From an uncultured Lachnospiraceae bacterium (GTDB lineage: Bacteria > Bacillota > Clostridia > Lachnospirales > Lachnospiraceae): DNA of 64,000 nucleotides. Within the stretch, counting starts at the first letter, position 1. Each line of letters starts with the position of its first letter. A program made the position numbers and the translations under genes. Below, piece by piece: positions 42,346 to 51,886 of this stretch. Below the pieces are notes generated by a model that did no database searches, had not been told where the DNA came from, and saw only the letters and a list, made by a program, of their open reading frames with translations. Where the stretch lies: contig CAJTOL010000008.1 of the NCBI GenBank assembly GCA_910577645.1, positions 1-64,000 on the forward strand, given 5' to 3'.

Positions 42346-43401
42346 TTGGAAGAGAAAAGGACAGAACACAGATTAGAAAGCAAATGGCAGGCGCTGATTA
42401 TGACCGGGATAGTTCTGGCAGCAGCGCTGTTGTTTTTGTACAGCTTTCTGGGCGGAAAAAAGAAGGAGACCCAGCCAATTACCCGGTCCGATTTTGCCCT
42501 GGACACTTTTGTTACAGTTACTTTATACGATACAGAGGATACCGCTGTATTAGACGGCTGTATGGAGCTGTGCCGGGATTATGAGAAACTTTTCAGCAAA
42601 ACCATAGAGGGCAGCGATATTTATCGGATTAACCACCGGGAGCCGGGGCAGCGGCAGATAACAGTAGCATCGGAGACAGCGGAGCTTATTGAAAAGGGGC
42701 TTTTTTACAGCCGCCTGTCTCAGGGGGCTTTTGACATTACTATTGCTCCCCTGTCAGAATTGTGGGATTTTACAGGAGAGGAGAAAAAGGTGCCGGAGAA
42801 AGAGGCTGTCCGGGACGCTGCCTCTAAGGTGGATTATGAAAAAGTCCGGGTTTCCGGCAGGGAGATAGAGCTGCTAAATGACCAGGTACAGCTGGATCTG
42901 GGAGCCATTGCCAAAGGATATATCGGAGACAGGATGAAAGAATATCTGGAGGCCCAGGGAGTAAAAAGCGCGGTTCTCAACCTGGGGGGAAACGTGATCT
43001 GTATAGGGGAGCAGCCTTCAGGAAACCCTTTTCATATCGGCTTGAGAAAGCCCTTTGGCGCCGGATATGAACAGGCGGCGGTACTGAGGATTACAGACCT
43101 CTCTGTGGTTTCTTCCGGCGTGTATGAGAGAAATTTTCAAAAGGACGGGGTAAACTACCATCATATTTTAAATCCTCAGGACGGCTATCCCTATCAGAAT
43201 GGCCTTACAGATGTGACTATTGTTTCGGAGCTTTCTGCAGACGGGGATGGTTTAAGTACGGTGTGCTTTTCACTGGGACTGGAAAAGGGGATGGAGGTGG
43301 TAGACTCTTTGGACGGGGTTTACGGCTTTTTTATCACAGAGGACGGAGAGCTCCATTATTCAAAAGGAGCAAAGGATTTACTTGCAAACCAGAGAAAGTA
43401 A
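42346..43401 (+). CDS. apbE: FAD:protein FMN transferase (ApbE family)
   Basis: A 351-residue membrane-anchored flavin transferase that attaches FMN covalently to threonine of partner proteins such as Rnf/Nqr subunits. One N-terminal span (ALIMTGIVLAAALLFLYSFL) is followed by DFALDTFVTVTLY, the substrate-site FDITIAPLSELWDF, and the metal/FAD region LDLGAIAKGYIGDRM and GLSTVCFSLG. The best start is TTG at 42346, five nt after GGAGG; a TTG at 42298 has no such site. No Rnf gene is nearby, so its partner is elsewhere. Confidence 0.9.
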   Translation: MEEKRTEHRLESKWQALIMTGIVLAAALLFLYSFLGGKKKETQPITRSDFALDTFVTVTLYDTEDTAVLDGCMELCRDYEKLFSKTIEGSDIYRINHREPGQRQITVASETAELIEKGLFYSRLSQGAFDITIAPLSELWDFTGEEKKVPEKEAVRDAASKVDYEKVRVSGREIELLNDQVQLDLGAIAKGYIGDRMKEYLEAQGVKSAVLNLGGNVICIGEQPSGNPFHIGLRKPFGAGYEQAAVLRITDLSVVSSGVYERNFQKDGVNYHHILNPQDGYPYQNGLTDVTIVSELSADGDGLSTVCFSLGLEKGMEVVDSLDGVYGFFITEDGELHYSKGAKDLLANQRK

Positions 43402-43442
43402 CGGTAGAATAGATAAATGTGAGAAACTAAAGGAGAACTGTC

Positions 43443-43880
43443 ATGATAGAGAAGCTGTGGAAAAAATGTATAAATTATGAAACCGTCTCTTATGTTATAT
43501 GCGGAGTGCTGACTACTCTGGTAGACTGGGTTGTTTACGCGGCGATGTGCGAGTCGGGGATTGACTATAAGATCGCCCAGGCTGCATCCTGGATAGCAGC
43601 CGTGGCATTTGCCTATTTGGTAAACAAGGTAATTGTATTCCGTAATTTTAACTTCTGGCCTTCCTATTTATGGAAGGAATTTTCGGCATTTGTGGCATGC
43701 CGGGGAGTGTCAGGGATTCTGACCTGGCTGATGATGGTTGGGATGGTTGACTGGATGAAGTGGAATAAATATCTGGCAAAACTGATTACGTCTGCAGTTA
43801 ATCTGATTATGAATTATGTATTCAGTAAGCTTTGGATTTTTAAAGATTCAAAGGAGAAGGGGATTGGCAATGGGGCATGA
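43443..43880 (+). CDS. GtrA-family membrane protein
   Basis: A 145-residue protein with four membrane spans; SYVICGVLTTLVDWVVYAAM and LVNKVIVFRNFNF are typical GtrA blocks. GtrA proteins are thought to help move lipid-linked sugars across the membrane. ATG after AAAGGAG. Its stop overlaps the YfhO-type gene by 11 bp, so the two probably function together in cell-surface glycosylation. Confidence 0.92.
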   Translation: MIEKLWKKCINYETVSYVICGVLTTLVDWVVYAAMCESGIDYKIAQAASWIAAVAFAYLVNKVIVFRNFNFWPSYLWKEFSAFVACRGVSGILTWLMMVGMVDWMKWNKYLAKLITSAVNLIMNYVFSKLWIFKDSKEKGIGNGA

Positions 43881-46650
43881 GGAAGTAGAGCGGATTTCCA
43901 GAGAATTGGAGGAATTGCTGGACATGCAGGAAGAATCAAATAGCAGGCCGAAAGTACCCGGAGCAAGGGAGCTTTTAAATGCCCAGAGAGAGTACAGCCG
44001 CCTTTTAAAAGAAGAAACGGAGGATTTTCCCGGGCAAAGCGGGGAAGCTTCTGCCCAGGGCCAGGAAGAGGAAGAAAATCAGTACTCAGAAGAAGTACAG
44101 GAATGTGACTCTGAGGAATACGACCGGGAAGAGTACAATCCGGAGGAGGAAAATTTTGAGAGCCACTGGACCTTTGTACGTCCGGCAGACGGATTAACAG
44201 CCGCTTTTGTGGTGCCGGTACTGGCCATGCTGATTATTTTCCTCCAGAGAAGGATTTTTCCCTTTGGGGAGGAAAGCTTTTTAAGGACGGATATGTATCA
44301 TCAGTACGCCCCGTTTTTTTCAGAGTTTCAGTATAAACTGACTCATGGAGGCAGCCTTTTCTATAGCTGGAATGTAGGCATGGGGGTGAATTTTGCGGCT
44401 CTCTACGCCTATTATCTGGCAAGCCCTTTCAACTGGCTGCTGATTTTGTGTCCAAAGGGACTGATTATTGAATTCATGACCTATTCCATTGTCATTAAGA
44501 CCGGTCTGGCTGGCCTGTCAATGGCCTGGTATCTGAGGAAACATTGTGGCTCCGGAGATTTTGGGATAGCATTTTTCGGCATTTTTTATGCCTTGTCAGG
44601 ATATATGGCTGCCTACAGCTGGAATATTATGTGGCTGGACTGTATCATACTGTTTCCTGTGATTGTACTGGGACTGGAGCGGCTGGTAAAGGAGCAAAAA
44701 GGCCTTCTGTATTGTATTTCCCTGGGGACAGCTATCCTTTCCAACTATTATATTTCCATTATGATCTGTATCTTTATGGTCATTTATTTTGGAGCTCTTT
44801 TGATTTTAGAGGGGTGGAAAGGCGCCGGAAGGCTGGGAAAGGCAGTGGGGCAGTTTGCCGTTTACTCTCTCCTTGCCGGGGGACTGGCGGCGGCAGTGCT
44901 TCTTCCGGAGATTTTTGCCCTGCAGGCTACGGCTTCCGGAGACTTTAACTTTCCTAAGACGGTAAGCTCTTATTTTTCTATATTTGATATGATTGCCCGC
45001 CATATCGGCAATGTGGAGACCGAGATTGGGCTGGATCACTGGCCCAATATTTACTGCGGCGTGGCGGTACTTTTGCTGTTTCTCCTTTATCTGGCCTGCA
45101 AAAGGGTTTCTCTTAAGGAAAAAGCAGTGTACCTGGGAATGCTTCTGATATTTTTTGCCAGCTTTTCTGTTAATATATTAAACTTTGTCTGGCATGGATT
45201 TCATTTCCCCAACAGCCTGCCCTGCCGCCAGTCCTTTATCTACATCTTTTTGATGCTGGTAATCTGCTACCGGGCTTATATGTACCTGGAAGAAACCTCT
45301 CTGCGCCAGGTATCGCTGGCATTCTGGGGGGCTTCCGGCTTTGTGATCCTGGCGGAAAAGCTGGTGACAGAGGAACACTTCCATTTTTCTGTATTTTATG
45401 TGGCGCTGATTTTTTTAGCCGGATATGCAGGGCTTATGCGGCTTTATATGAACCGCCGGGCCAGCAGGAATGTTCTGGTGCTGCTGGCTTTGGGGCTGGT
45501 TTCCGTTGAAGCCGCCATAAATACCACTGTAACCTCGGTAACCACCACAAGCCGGACGAATTATATAAAGGATAACCAGGAGGTTCAGGATCTGGTGAAA
45601 GATCTGATACCCAATGAGAATTTCTTCCGGGTGGAAAAGATGGATCGGAAAACCAAAAATGACGGGGCATGGATGAATTTCCCGTCAGTATCCCTGTTTT
45701 CCTCCACCGCCAACGCAGATTTATCCGCGTTTTTTAAGAAAATGGGTTGTGAAAGCTCTACCAATGCTTACAGTATTACGGGAAGTACCCCCCTGGTGGA
45801 TGCGCTCTTTGGGGTAAAATACCGGCTGTATTCGGAAAAACCTCTTTATGATGAACACATGACCTATGTGGCAGAATCAGGGCAGACTTTTTTGTATGAG
45901 AATGTTTATGCTCTGCCTTTGGGATTTATGGTTGACGGCAGCCTGGAAGAATACTGGCAGTTTGACATGGCAAACCCGGCGGATGTGCAGAATGATCTGT
46001 GTACAGCCATTGGGGCCAACCCGATCCTTGTGGAGGCTTACGGAGAGGTTTACGGAAATCAGTTTGAATTTTCACCGGAGGAATCGGGAGAATATTACGT
46101 TTTTGTTATGAACCGAAAGATAAAAGAGGTGACGGTCAACCGCGGGGAGGAGTCAAAAACCTTTGAAAACGTGGATCGGGGATACTTTTTAGAGCTGGGA
46201 CATCTGGACAGAGGCGAAAACCTTTCCATGACCTGTGACAGCAGCCAGATTTTGGATGTGCGGATTTACCGGTTTGAGGAAGCCGGTCTGGCGGAAGCCT
46301 ATGACATTCTGAACAGGATGCCCTGGAAGCTTACCACATGGAGTGATGACAAGCTGGCCGGAGAGGTTACTGCCGGATATGAGGGGCTTTTATTTACTTC
46401 CATTCCCTATGACCGGGGCTGGGAAATCCAGGTGGATGGTGAGATTGTCCAGGGAGAAAAAGTGGTTGATACCTTTTTGGGAGTAAGGCTTACAGAAGGC
46501 CATCACATCATTTCCATGACCTATCGTCCCCAGGGACAAAGGGAAGGGCTTATGATTACTCTTTTCAGCGCCGTCCTGGTGGCCGCCTTGGCTATTTCAG
46601 GAGTTTTAAAAAAGAGAAAGCAACCATATTCTGCACCAGAAAATGAATAG
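43870..46650 (+). CDS. YfhO-family large membrane protein (probable glycosyltransferase)
   Basis: A 926-residue protein. An acidic cytoplasmic N-terminus of about 100 residues (rich in Glu/Asp/Tyr) precedes about 13 membrane spans that begin DGLTAAFVVPVLAMLIIFLQ, with the DMYHQYAPFF and WNVGMGVNF motifs typical of YfhO. A large C-terminal extracellular domain and one last span follow. YfhO of Bacillus is a GT-C-like protein needed for lipoteichoic acid glycosylation. ATG at 43870 chosen; a start at 43816 would lie inside gtrA. The acidic tail is longer than in most relatives. Confidence 0.9.
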   Translation: MGHEEVERISRELEELLDMQEESNSRPKVPGARELLNAQREYSRLLKEETEDFPGQSGEASAQGQEEEENQYSEEVQECDSEEYDREEYNPEEENFESHWTFVRPADGLTAAFVVPVLAMLIIFLQRRIFPFGEESFLRTDMYHQYAPFFSEFQYKLTHGGSLFYSWNVGMGVNFAALYAYYLASPFNWLLILCPKGLIIEFMTYSIVIKTGLAGLSMAWYLRKHCGSGDFGIAFFGIFYALSGYMAAYSWNIMWLDCIILFPVIVLGLERLVKEQKGLLYCISLGTAILSNYYISIMICIFMVIYFGALLILEGWKGAGRLGKAVGQFAVYSLLAGGLAAAVLLPEIFALQATASGDFNFPKTVSSYFSIFDMIARHIGNVETEIGLDHWPNIYCGVAVLLLFLLYLACKRVSLKEKAVYLGMLLIFFASFSVNILNFVWHGFHFPNSLPCRQSFIYIFLMLVICYRAYMYLEETSLRQVSLAFWGASGFVILAEKLVTEEHFHFSVFYVALIFLAGYAGLMRLYMNRRASRNVLVLLALGLVSVEAAINTTVTSVTTTSRTNYIKDNQEVQDLVKDLIPNENFFRVEKMDRKTKNDGAWMNFPSVSLFSSTANADLSAFFKKMGCESSTNAYSITGSTPLVDALFGVKYRLYSEKPLYDEHMTYVAESGQTFLYENVYALPLGFMVDGSLEEYWQFDMANPADVQNDLCTAIGANPILVEAYGEVYGNQFEFSPEESGEYYVFVMNRKIKEVTVNRGEESKTFENVDRGYFLELGHLDRGENLSMTCDSSQILDVRIYRFEEAGLAEAYDILNRMPWKLTTWSDDKLAGEVTAGYEGLLFTSIPYDRGWEIQVDGEIVQGEKVVDTFLGVRLTEGHHIISMTYRPQGQREGLMITLFSAVLVAALAISGVLKKRKQPYSAPENE

Positions 46651-46673
46651 AAAACAAAGGAGAGACAGCCATT

Positions 46674-48074
46674 ATGAAACTATGGGGAGGACGTTTTACC
46701 AAAGAAACCAATCAGTTGGTACACAATTTTAATGAATCTCTGTCTTTTGATCAGAAGTTTTATCGCCAGGATATCCGGGGCAGTGTGGCCCATGTGGCAA
46801 TGCTTGCCAGACAGGGGATTATTTCCGAAGAAGATAAGGACAAAATAACGGAAGGGCTTTTGGGAATTTTAGAAGATATTGAAAACGGAGCCCTTACCAT
46901 CAGCCCTGGAGCGGAGGATATTCATTCCTTTGTGGAGGAAACTTTGACAGAGAGGATTGGAGAGGCGGGAAAACGCCTCCATACAGGAAGAAGCCGTAAT
47001 GATCAGGTAGCCCTGGATATGAAATTATATACCAGGGATGAGATAAAAGAAATTGACGGGCTGTTAGAGAAGCTGTTGGAGGAACTTCTTAAGATTATGG
47101 AAGAAAATCTGGATACCTTTATGCCCGGGTTTACCCACCTTCAGAAAGCCCAGCCTATTACCCTGGCTCACCATATGGGCGCTTATTTTGAGATGTTTCA
47201 GAGGGATTGCCTGCGCCTTTTTGATATTTACCAGCGGATGAACTACTGTCCGTTAGGATCCGGGGCCCTGGCCGGAACCACCTATCCTCTGGACAGGGAT
47301 TATACGGCAGAGCTTTTGGATTTTTACGGGCCTACTTTAAATTCCATGGATTCTGTGGCAGACAGGGACTATCTGATTGAGCTTTTATCTGCGTTGTCTA
47401 CGATTGCCATGCACTTAAGCCGGTTCTGTGAGGAAATTATTATCTGGAACACCAATGAATACCGGTTTGTGGAGATTGATGATTCCTACAGCACCGGAAG
47501 CAGTATTATGCCTCAGAAAAAGAATCCCGACATTGCAGAGCTGATCCGGGGAAAGACCGGACGGGTCTACGGCGCTCTGGTATCTCTTCTCACCACCATG
47601 AAAGGGCTGCCGCTGGCTTATAATAAGGACATGCAGGAAGACAAAGAACTGACCTTTGATGCCATTGATACGGTAAAGGGCTGTCTGGCCCTGTTTACCG
47701 GAATGATTTCCACCATGACCTTTAATAAAAATGTGATGGAGGCCAGCGCAAAAAACGGGTTTACCAACGCAACGGATGCGGCAGATTATCTGGTAGGAAA
47801 GGGAGTGGCTTTCCGGGATGCCCACGGCATTGTGGGACAGTTGGTGCTGTTCTGTATTGAAAAAGGGATTGCATTGGACGACATGAGTTTAGAGGAATAT
47901 AAGGCTGTCAGCCCGGTGTTTGAGGAAGACATTTATGAGGCTGTCAGCATGACCGCCTGTGTTGAAAAGCGGACAACCATCGGCGCTCCGGGACGGAAGG
48001 CCATGGAGAAAGTAATTGAGATTTACCGGAAGAATTTGTTGGATATACAACAAAAAGGGTGGAAAAATAACTAA
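46674..48074 (+). CDS. argH: Argininosuccinate lyase
   Basis: ArgH splits argininosuccinate into arginine and fumarate. The 466-residue protein has the start KLWGGRFTKETNQLV, the HTGRSRNDQVALDM box, and the fumarase-family signature GSSIMPQKKNPDIAELIRG (about 280-298) with the catalytic serine. No other arg gene is present. ATG after AAAGGAGAG. Confidence 0.97.
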   Translation: MKLWGGRFTKETNQLVHNFNESLSFDQKFYRQDIRGSVAHVAMLARQGIISEEDKDKITEGLLGILEDIENGALTISPGAEDIHSFVEETLTERIGEAGKRLHTGRSRNDQVALDMKLYTRDEIKEIDGLLEKLLEELLKIMEENLDTFMPGFTHLQKAQPITLAHHMGAYFEMFQRDCLRLFDIYQRMNYCPLGSGALAGTTYPLDRDYTAELLDFYGPTLNSMDSVADRDYLIELLSALSTIAMHLSRFCEEIIIWNTNEYRFVEIDDSYSTGSSIMPQKKNPDIAELIRGKTGRVYGALVSLLTTMKGLPLAYNKDMQEDKELTFDAIDTVKGCLALFTGMISTMTFNKNVMEASAKNGFTNATDAADYLVGKGVAFRDAHGIVGQLVLFCIEKGIALDDMSLEEYKAVSPVFEEDIYEAVSMTACVEKRTTIGAPGRKAMEKVIEIYRKNLLDIQQKGWKNN

Positions 48075-48075
48075 A

Positions 48076-48741
48076 ATGGATGATTTTTTACATGTGATTA
48101 AGAGATCGCCACTGTTTTACGGGCTTCGGGATGAAGAGATTCCCCCTATGCTTCAGTGCCTGGCAGCGGATCAGAGGCAGTTTGAAAAGGGAGAATATAT
48201 TTGCCGCATGGGAATGGCGGCTACGGATTTTGCCATGATTTTAGAAGGGAGCGGCCAGGTAGTCCGGGAGGACTTCTGGGGCGGAGAGGAACGGTTTGAG
48301 GTTTTAGGAGCCGGGGGGCTTTTTGGGCCTGAGTTTGCCTGCGCTCAGGCCACCATCCTGCCGGTAGGACTCATTGCGGTGGAAACCTGCGAGGTGGTTT
48401 TTATGGAGTACAAGCGGATGATTAATGTATGCAACCTGGCCTGCGGTTTCCACAACCGGCTGCTTCAGAATATGCTTCGGATCCTGGCGGAGCAGAATGT
48501 CCGGATGGATCGGAACATCCGCCATATGGCCAGAAAGACTACCAGGGAAAAGCTGCTGTCCTACCTTTCTGAGGAAGCGGTGAAAAACGGAAGTCCTTCT
48601 TTTGAGGTGCCTTTTAGCAGGCAGGAGCTGGCGGATTATCTGGCAGTGGACAGGAGCGCCATGTCCAGCGAGCTGGGAAAGCTTCAGAGGGAAGGATATC
48701 TGGAAGCGAAAAGAAATTGGTTTATATTAAAGATTGTGTAA
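48076..48741 (+). CDS. Crp/Fnr-family transcriptional regulator
   Basis: A 221-residue regulator with an N-terminal cyclic-nucleotide-binding-like domain (about 15-135) and a C-terminal winged helix with FSRQELADYLAVDRSAMSSE (about 180-199) as recognition helix. No FNR-type cysteine cluster is seen (cysteines occur but not spaced as Cx2Cx5C). It starts 1 bp after argH. The upstream spacing is tight, so it may rely on translational coupling. Confidence 0.92.
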   Translation: MDDFLHVIKRSPLFYGLRDEEIPPMLQCLAADQRQFEKGEYICRMGMAATDFAMILEGSGQVVREDFWGGEERFEVLGAGGLFGPEFACAQATILPVGLIAVETCEVVFMEYKRMINVCNLACGFHNRLLQNMLRILAEQNVRMDRNIRHMARKTTREKLLSYLSEEAVKNGSPSFEVPFSRQELADYLAVDRSAMSSELGKLQREGYLEAKRNWFILKIV

Positions 48742-48819
48742 GAGAATGTGCAAAATGATATCATGGAGATTTCTGTTGACAGATGTCTGCCGGTTTCATT
48801 TTGCAGCATTCTCTTTTTT
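48741..48819. repeat. Intergenic palindrome family, copy R3 (terminator of the Crp gene)
   Basis: AGAGAATG-TGCAAAATGA at 48741-48758 pairs with TTTCATTTTGCA-GCATTCTCT ending at 48814, followed by TTTTTTG. The interior, read on the minus strand, gives GGCAGACATCTGTCAACAGAAA, matching the family core ATGCGGACATCTG..AA(T/C)AGAAA less its edges. Confidence 0.8.
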
Positions 48820-48901
48820 GTTTCACAGCCCGGGAAGCCGAATTTACCAAACTGTATGGGAATAGACTGATGGAAAGGAACGTGGATTTCAGGAGAACGG
48901 T

Positions 48902-49795
48902 ATGAAGTTTGGTTTGGCTTTGTCAGGAGGCGGAGCGAAAGGGGCGGCTCATGTGGGTGTTTTAATGGCGCTTTATGAACAGGGGATTGTGCCGGATGTG
49001 GTGGCAGGAACCAGCGCAGGAAGCATTGTGGCCGGGTGCCTGGCGGCGGGAATGACTCCGGGAGAGATTAGGGAAGAGGTAACCTATCTGTGCCAGTTCG
49101 GTTCTCGCTATTTAGACCCGGACTATCTGGGGATGCTTCGTTTTATTCCTCAGCTTTTGCACCGCCGGCCTACCTGCTTAAAGGGATTTTTAAAAGGAAA
49201 CCGTCTCCTCCAATATCTCTGTTATATTACAGAGGGAAAAGGAATAGAAGATTCGGCCCTGGGAATCCTGATCCCGGCAGTGGATTTGTATTCCGGCCGG
49301 ACCGTGATTTATACTAATCAGAAGCCGGTGGGGAGAAAGGAAAAACAGGTATCCGGGGAGCCGGTATACTGGGAGAACAGAGGGATGCTGTGCCGGATTA
49401 TGATGGCCAGCAGCAGTTTTCCGGGGATTTTCTGTCCAAGAAGCCTGGACGGGAGAATGTTGGTGGACGGAGGAGTGACTTATAACCTGCCAACCAGCCT
49501 TTTGGCAGCTGTGGGAGTAAAAAGGATGATAGGGGTAGATGTGGGGAAGAACCTGGGGATCAGTGAAAAAAGCTCTATCCTGGATGTGGTGACCCGATCC
49601 TTTTCTATCCGGGGAGAGAGCCTGGAGCGATGCCATTCCCAGGAGGATGCGCTGATTTTACGGCCAAAACTTCCGGAAACTGCAGGGCTTTTGGACTTTT
49701 CCTCCATGACAGCCTCTATGGAGGCAGGGTATGATTATACGATAAAGAAGCTGCCGGCTATCCGCGAAAAATTGGATTGTAAAAAAAGTTTTTAA
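48902..49795 (+). CDS. Patatin-like phospholipase
   Basis: A 297-residue protein with the patatin oxyanion motif SGGGAKGAAHVGVL (about 9-22), the serine in GTSAGSIVAG (about 42-51) and the catalytic Asp in VDGGVTYN (about 194-201). It is cytoplasmic or membrane-associated and would hydrolyse acyl esters of phospholipids. ATG after AGGAGAACGG. It is transcribed toward the sigma pair, with about 70 bp between. Confidence 0.93.
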   Translation: MKFGLALSGGGAKGAAHVGVLMALYEQGIVPDVVAGTSAGSIVAGCLAAGMTPGEIREEVTYLCQFGSRYLDPDYLGMLRFIPQLLHRRPTCLKGFLKGNRLLQYLCYITEGKGIEDSALGILIPAVDLYSGRTVIYTNQKPVGRKEKQVSGEPVYWENRGMLCRIMMASSSFPGIFCPRSLDGRMLVDGGVTYNLPTSLLAAVGVKRMIGVDVGKNLGISEKSSILDVVTRSFSIRGESLERCHSQEDALILRPKLPETAGLLDFSSMTASMEAGYDYTIKKLPAIREKLDCKKSF

Positions 49796-49866
49796 AATAA
49801 ATGAACCATTTCCTTTGCTGCTGTCTCTATATGACAGGTGCACCAAACAGGAAGGAGGATATTTGG

Positions 49867-50436
49867 ATGGAAGATAGAATACTGGTTCAGCGCATGATAG
49901 GAGATGATATGGATGCTCTGGAAACCATCATGGAAAAGAATCAGAGAGATCTTTTGCGTCTGGCCTACCTGATTTCCGGAAATTATGCAGACAGCGAGGA
50001 TATTGTTCAGGAAACCTTTGTTCAGGTCTATTTAAAGAGAAAAACTATTCGGGAGCCGGAATATTTTAAAACCTGGCTTATCCGGATGATGACCCGGATT
50101 GCCTGGCGCTATTTAAAGAAAAAAAGGAGAGAACATCCGGTAGGAGATATTATGGAGGAATGCAACGCTGTTGAGCCGGATCTTTTTGATTCGGTTTTAA
50201 AGGGCATAGAGCGCCGGGAAGAATCTCAGGAGCTTTATCAGGCAATTAAAAGGCTTCCGGTGAAGCAGCGGACAGCGGTGATTCTCTACTATTTTGAGGA
50301 AATGGGTACAAAGGAGATTGCAACCGTATCCGGATGTCTGGAAGGAACTGTAAAATCCCGGCTTTATGGCGCCAGAAAAAGGCTGCGTCAGGAGCTTTCA
50401 GGCGCTTGTCTTACAGAAGGGAGGGTATCGCTGTGA
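49867..50436 (+). CDS. ECF-type RNA polymerase sigma factor
   Basis: A 189-residue sigma factor with region 2 (ISGNYADSEDIVQETFVQVY, about 38-57) and region 4 (LPVKQRTAVILYYFEEMGTK, then IATVSGCLEGTVKSRLYGAR, about 130-170). The ATG at 49867 has GGAAGGAGG upstream; an extension to 49801 has none. The stop overlaps the partner gene start as GTGA, a common layout for ECF sigma factors and their membrane regulators. Confidence 0.93.
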   Translation: MEDRILVQRMIGDDMDALETIMEKNQRDLLRLAYLISGNYADSEDIVQETFVQVYLKRKTIREPEYFKTWLIRMMTRIAWRYLKKKRREHPVGDIMEECNAVEPDLFDSVLKGIERREESQELYQAIKRLPVKQRTAVILYYFEEMGTKEIATVSGCLEGTVKSRLYGARKRLRQELSGACLTEGRVSL

Positions 50437-51281
50437 GAGGAAGATATGGAAAGAGGATAAAGGAGGATATTTGGCAGGAGGAGTTGGACAACCAAATCCG
50501 GGAAACCCTGCAAAATGAGGCGTATACCTTCAGCCTGGCCGAAAACAGGGGGGGATCCGCCTGGACAGAGGCCAGAGAAAAGGCTTTGAGGCAGCAGGTG
50601 ATGGAACGAATAAAACAGGATAAAAAGGAGGAAATGTTTATGAGATATTCAAAGTGGAGCGTTAAAAAAATTGCAGTAATTGCGGCAGCTATGTGTATTT
50701 TGGGAAGCGCGGCAGTAATGGCGGCCGGAAAGTTTTCCGGAACCACCGGCCACAGCAGCGCACAGGAGGAATTTACTTCCTATGGGGAAATTGCCAAAGC
50801 GAAGAAGAAATATGGGATCTCCTTTGAGATAAAAGGGCCGGAGACTTTTGAGAACGGATTTACCTTTAAGAGCGGCAGGCCGGTTCATGTGTCCGGAGTT
50901 GACGAACAAGGCAATGAGACAGCGCTTCCTGTGGAAATGCATCTGGTATATGGAAAGGCAGGCATGGCAGATGTAAACTTAAATCAGGGGAAGACCAGAC
51001 CAGGAAATGGGGATTCCGCCAATGAGAACGGGGATATCCGCTACCGTTACATTCAGGACCATTATAAATTTGTACCAGCATCCTATGAGCTGACAGAAGC
51101 AGACAAAGCGGCCGAGGCAGCCGGAGAACTGTATATCAGTTATGGAAGCGATCAGGTAGAAGAAAATATTGTGTCCTCAGTAACATGGAGCGCAGCGGGA
51201 GTAACTTATACGCTGATGTCCTTTGACACTACGCTGACTCAAAACGAGATGATAGAGATGGCAAAGGAAATTATGAAATAA
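50433..51281 (+). CDS. Membrane partner of the ECF sigma factor (DUF4179-like layout)
   Basis: A 282-residue single-pass protein. About 80 charged cytoplasmic residues (WQEELDNQIRETLQNEAYTF) precede a span (KKIAVIAAAMCILGSAAVMA, about 77-96), then an extracellular domain ending TQNEMIEMAKEIMK. The arrangement and overlap with the sigma gene argue for an anti-sigma or co-regulator; I cannot assign the outer domain with confidence. Start GTG at 50433 after GGGAGGG. The palindrome R4 follows immediately after the stop. Confidence 0.75.
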   Translation: MRGRYGKRIKEDIWQEELDNQIRETLQNEAYTFSLAENRGGSAWTEAREKALRQQVMERIKQDKKEEMFMRYSKWSVKKIAVIAAAMCILGSAAVMAAGKFSGTTGHSSAQEEFTSYGEIAKAKKKYGISFEIKGPETFENGFTFKSGRPVHVSGVDEQGNETALPVEMHLVYGKAGMADVNLNQGKTRPGNGDSANENGDIRYRYIQDHYKFVPASYELTEADKAAEAAGELYISYGSDQVEENIVSSVTWSAAGVTYTLMSFDTTLTQNEMIEMAKEIMK

Positions 51282-51406
51282 CAGAAACGGGGATATGGAA
51301 AAATAAAGAGACTTTCTATTAGCAGATGTCCGCATCTTAAGCACACATGTACTGGACAGCGCTAATAGAAAGTCTCTGGTTTCATTTTGCCACATCCCCG
51401 TTTCTG
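51282..51406. repeat. Intergenic palindrome family, copy R4
   Basis: CAGAAACGGGGAT (51282-51294) pairs with ATCCCCGTTTCTG (51394-51406), and GAGACTTTCTATTAG pairs with CTAATAGAAAGTCTC inside it. The loop contains CAGATGTCCGCATCTTAAGC and GTACTGGACAGCGC, the same strings as R2 on the other strand. It separates two convergent operons and would serve both as terminator. Confidence 0.85.
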
Positions 51407-51413
51407 GTAACGA

Positions 51414-51752
51414 TTATAATTTATCTGTATTTACCAGGTTTTGGTAGTTGATTCCCCATTCCCCCAAAGCATTTATAATGGGCCGCATGGTTTCTCCCAG
51501 GTCACTGAGGGCGTATTCCACTTTGGGAGGAACCTCCGGGTATACAGTGCGGGTCACAATGCCGCTGTACTCCATAAACCGGAGATTGTCGGTCAATACC
51601 TTTTGACTTAGACCCGGAAGGCTTTTTAAAAGCTCATTAAAACGGTAAGGCCGCTCCAGCAAATTACGCAGAATTAAAAGTCTCCATTTATTTCCAATTA
51701 ACTGTACCGTAGTTGCTACCGGACAGGCGGGCAGTTCTTCTTTTGTAAGCAT
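51414..51752 (-). CDS. HxlR-family winged-helix transcriptional regulator
   Basis: A 112-residue MarR-like winged-helix protein with the HxlR marks CPVATTVQLIGNKWRLLILR (about 8-27) and PYRFNELLKSLPGLSQKVLT. The single cysteine at residue 8 is the usual redox/ligand sensor site of the family. ATG at 51752 with AGGAGGT upstream; a reading to 51959 lies over the divergent promoter. It is divergent from the P-type ATPase gene but HxlR proteins are not usual metal sensors, so the link is uncertain. Confidence 0.9.
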   Translation of the reverse strand: MLTKEELPACPVATTVQLIGNKWRLLILRNLLERPYRFNELLKSLPGLSQKVLTDNLRFMEYSGIVTRTVYPEVPPKVEYALSDLGETMRPIINALGEWGINYQNLVNTDKL

Positions 51753-51824
51753 AAAAACCTCCTGATTGTGTAGGGCCTGATTATAAGCAGCTGAGACATC
51801 CGATAGGGGATCTGAACTGTTACG

Positions 51825-51853
51825 ATTATAATATAGTATCCGGCTCCATACAA
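51825..51853 (-). promoter_or_regulatory. Promoter of the HxlR gene
   Basis: On the minus strand TTGTAT (51853-51848) and TATAAT (51830-51825) are spaced 17 bp. The -10 is followed by CGTAACAGTTCAG, the end motif of the 20875-21025 palindromic element. Confidence 0.6.
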
Positions 51854-51886
51854 TATCTTTTAACGGGTTTCGCAAAAATTTTTCCC

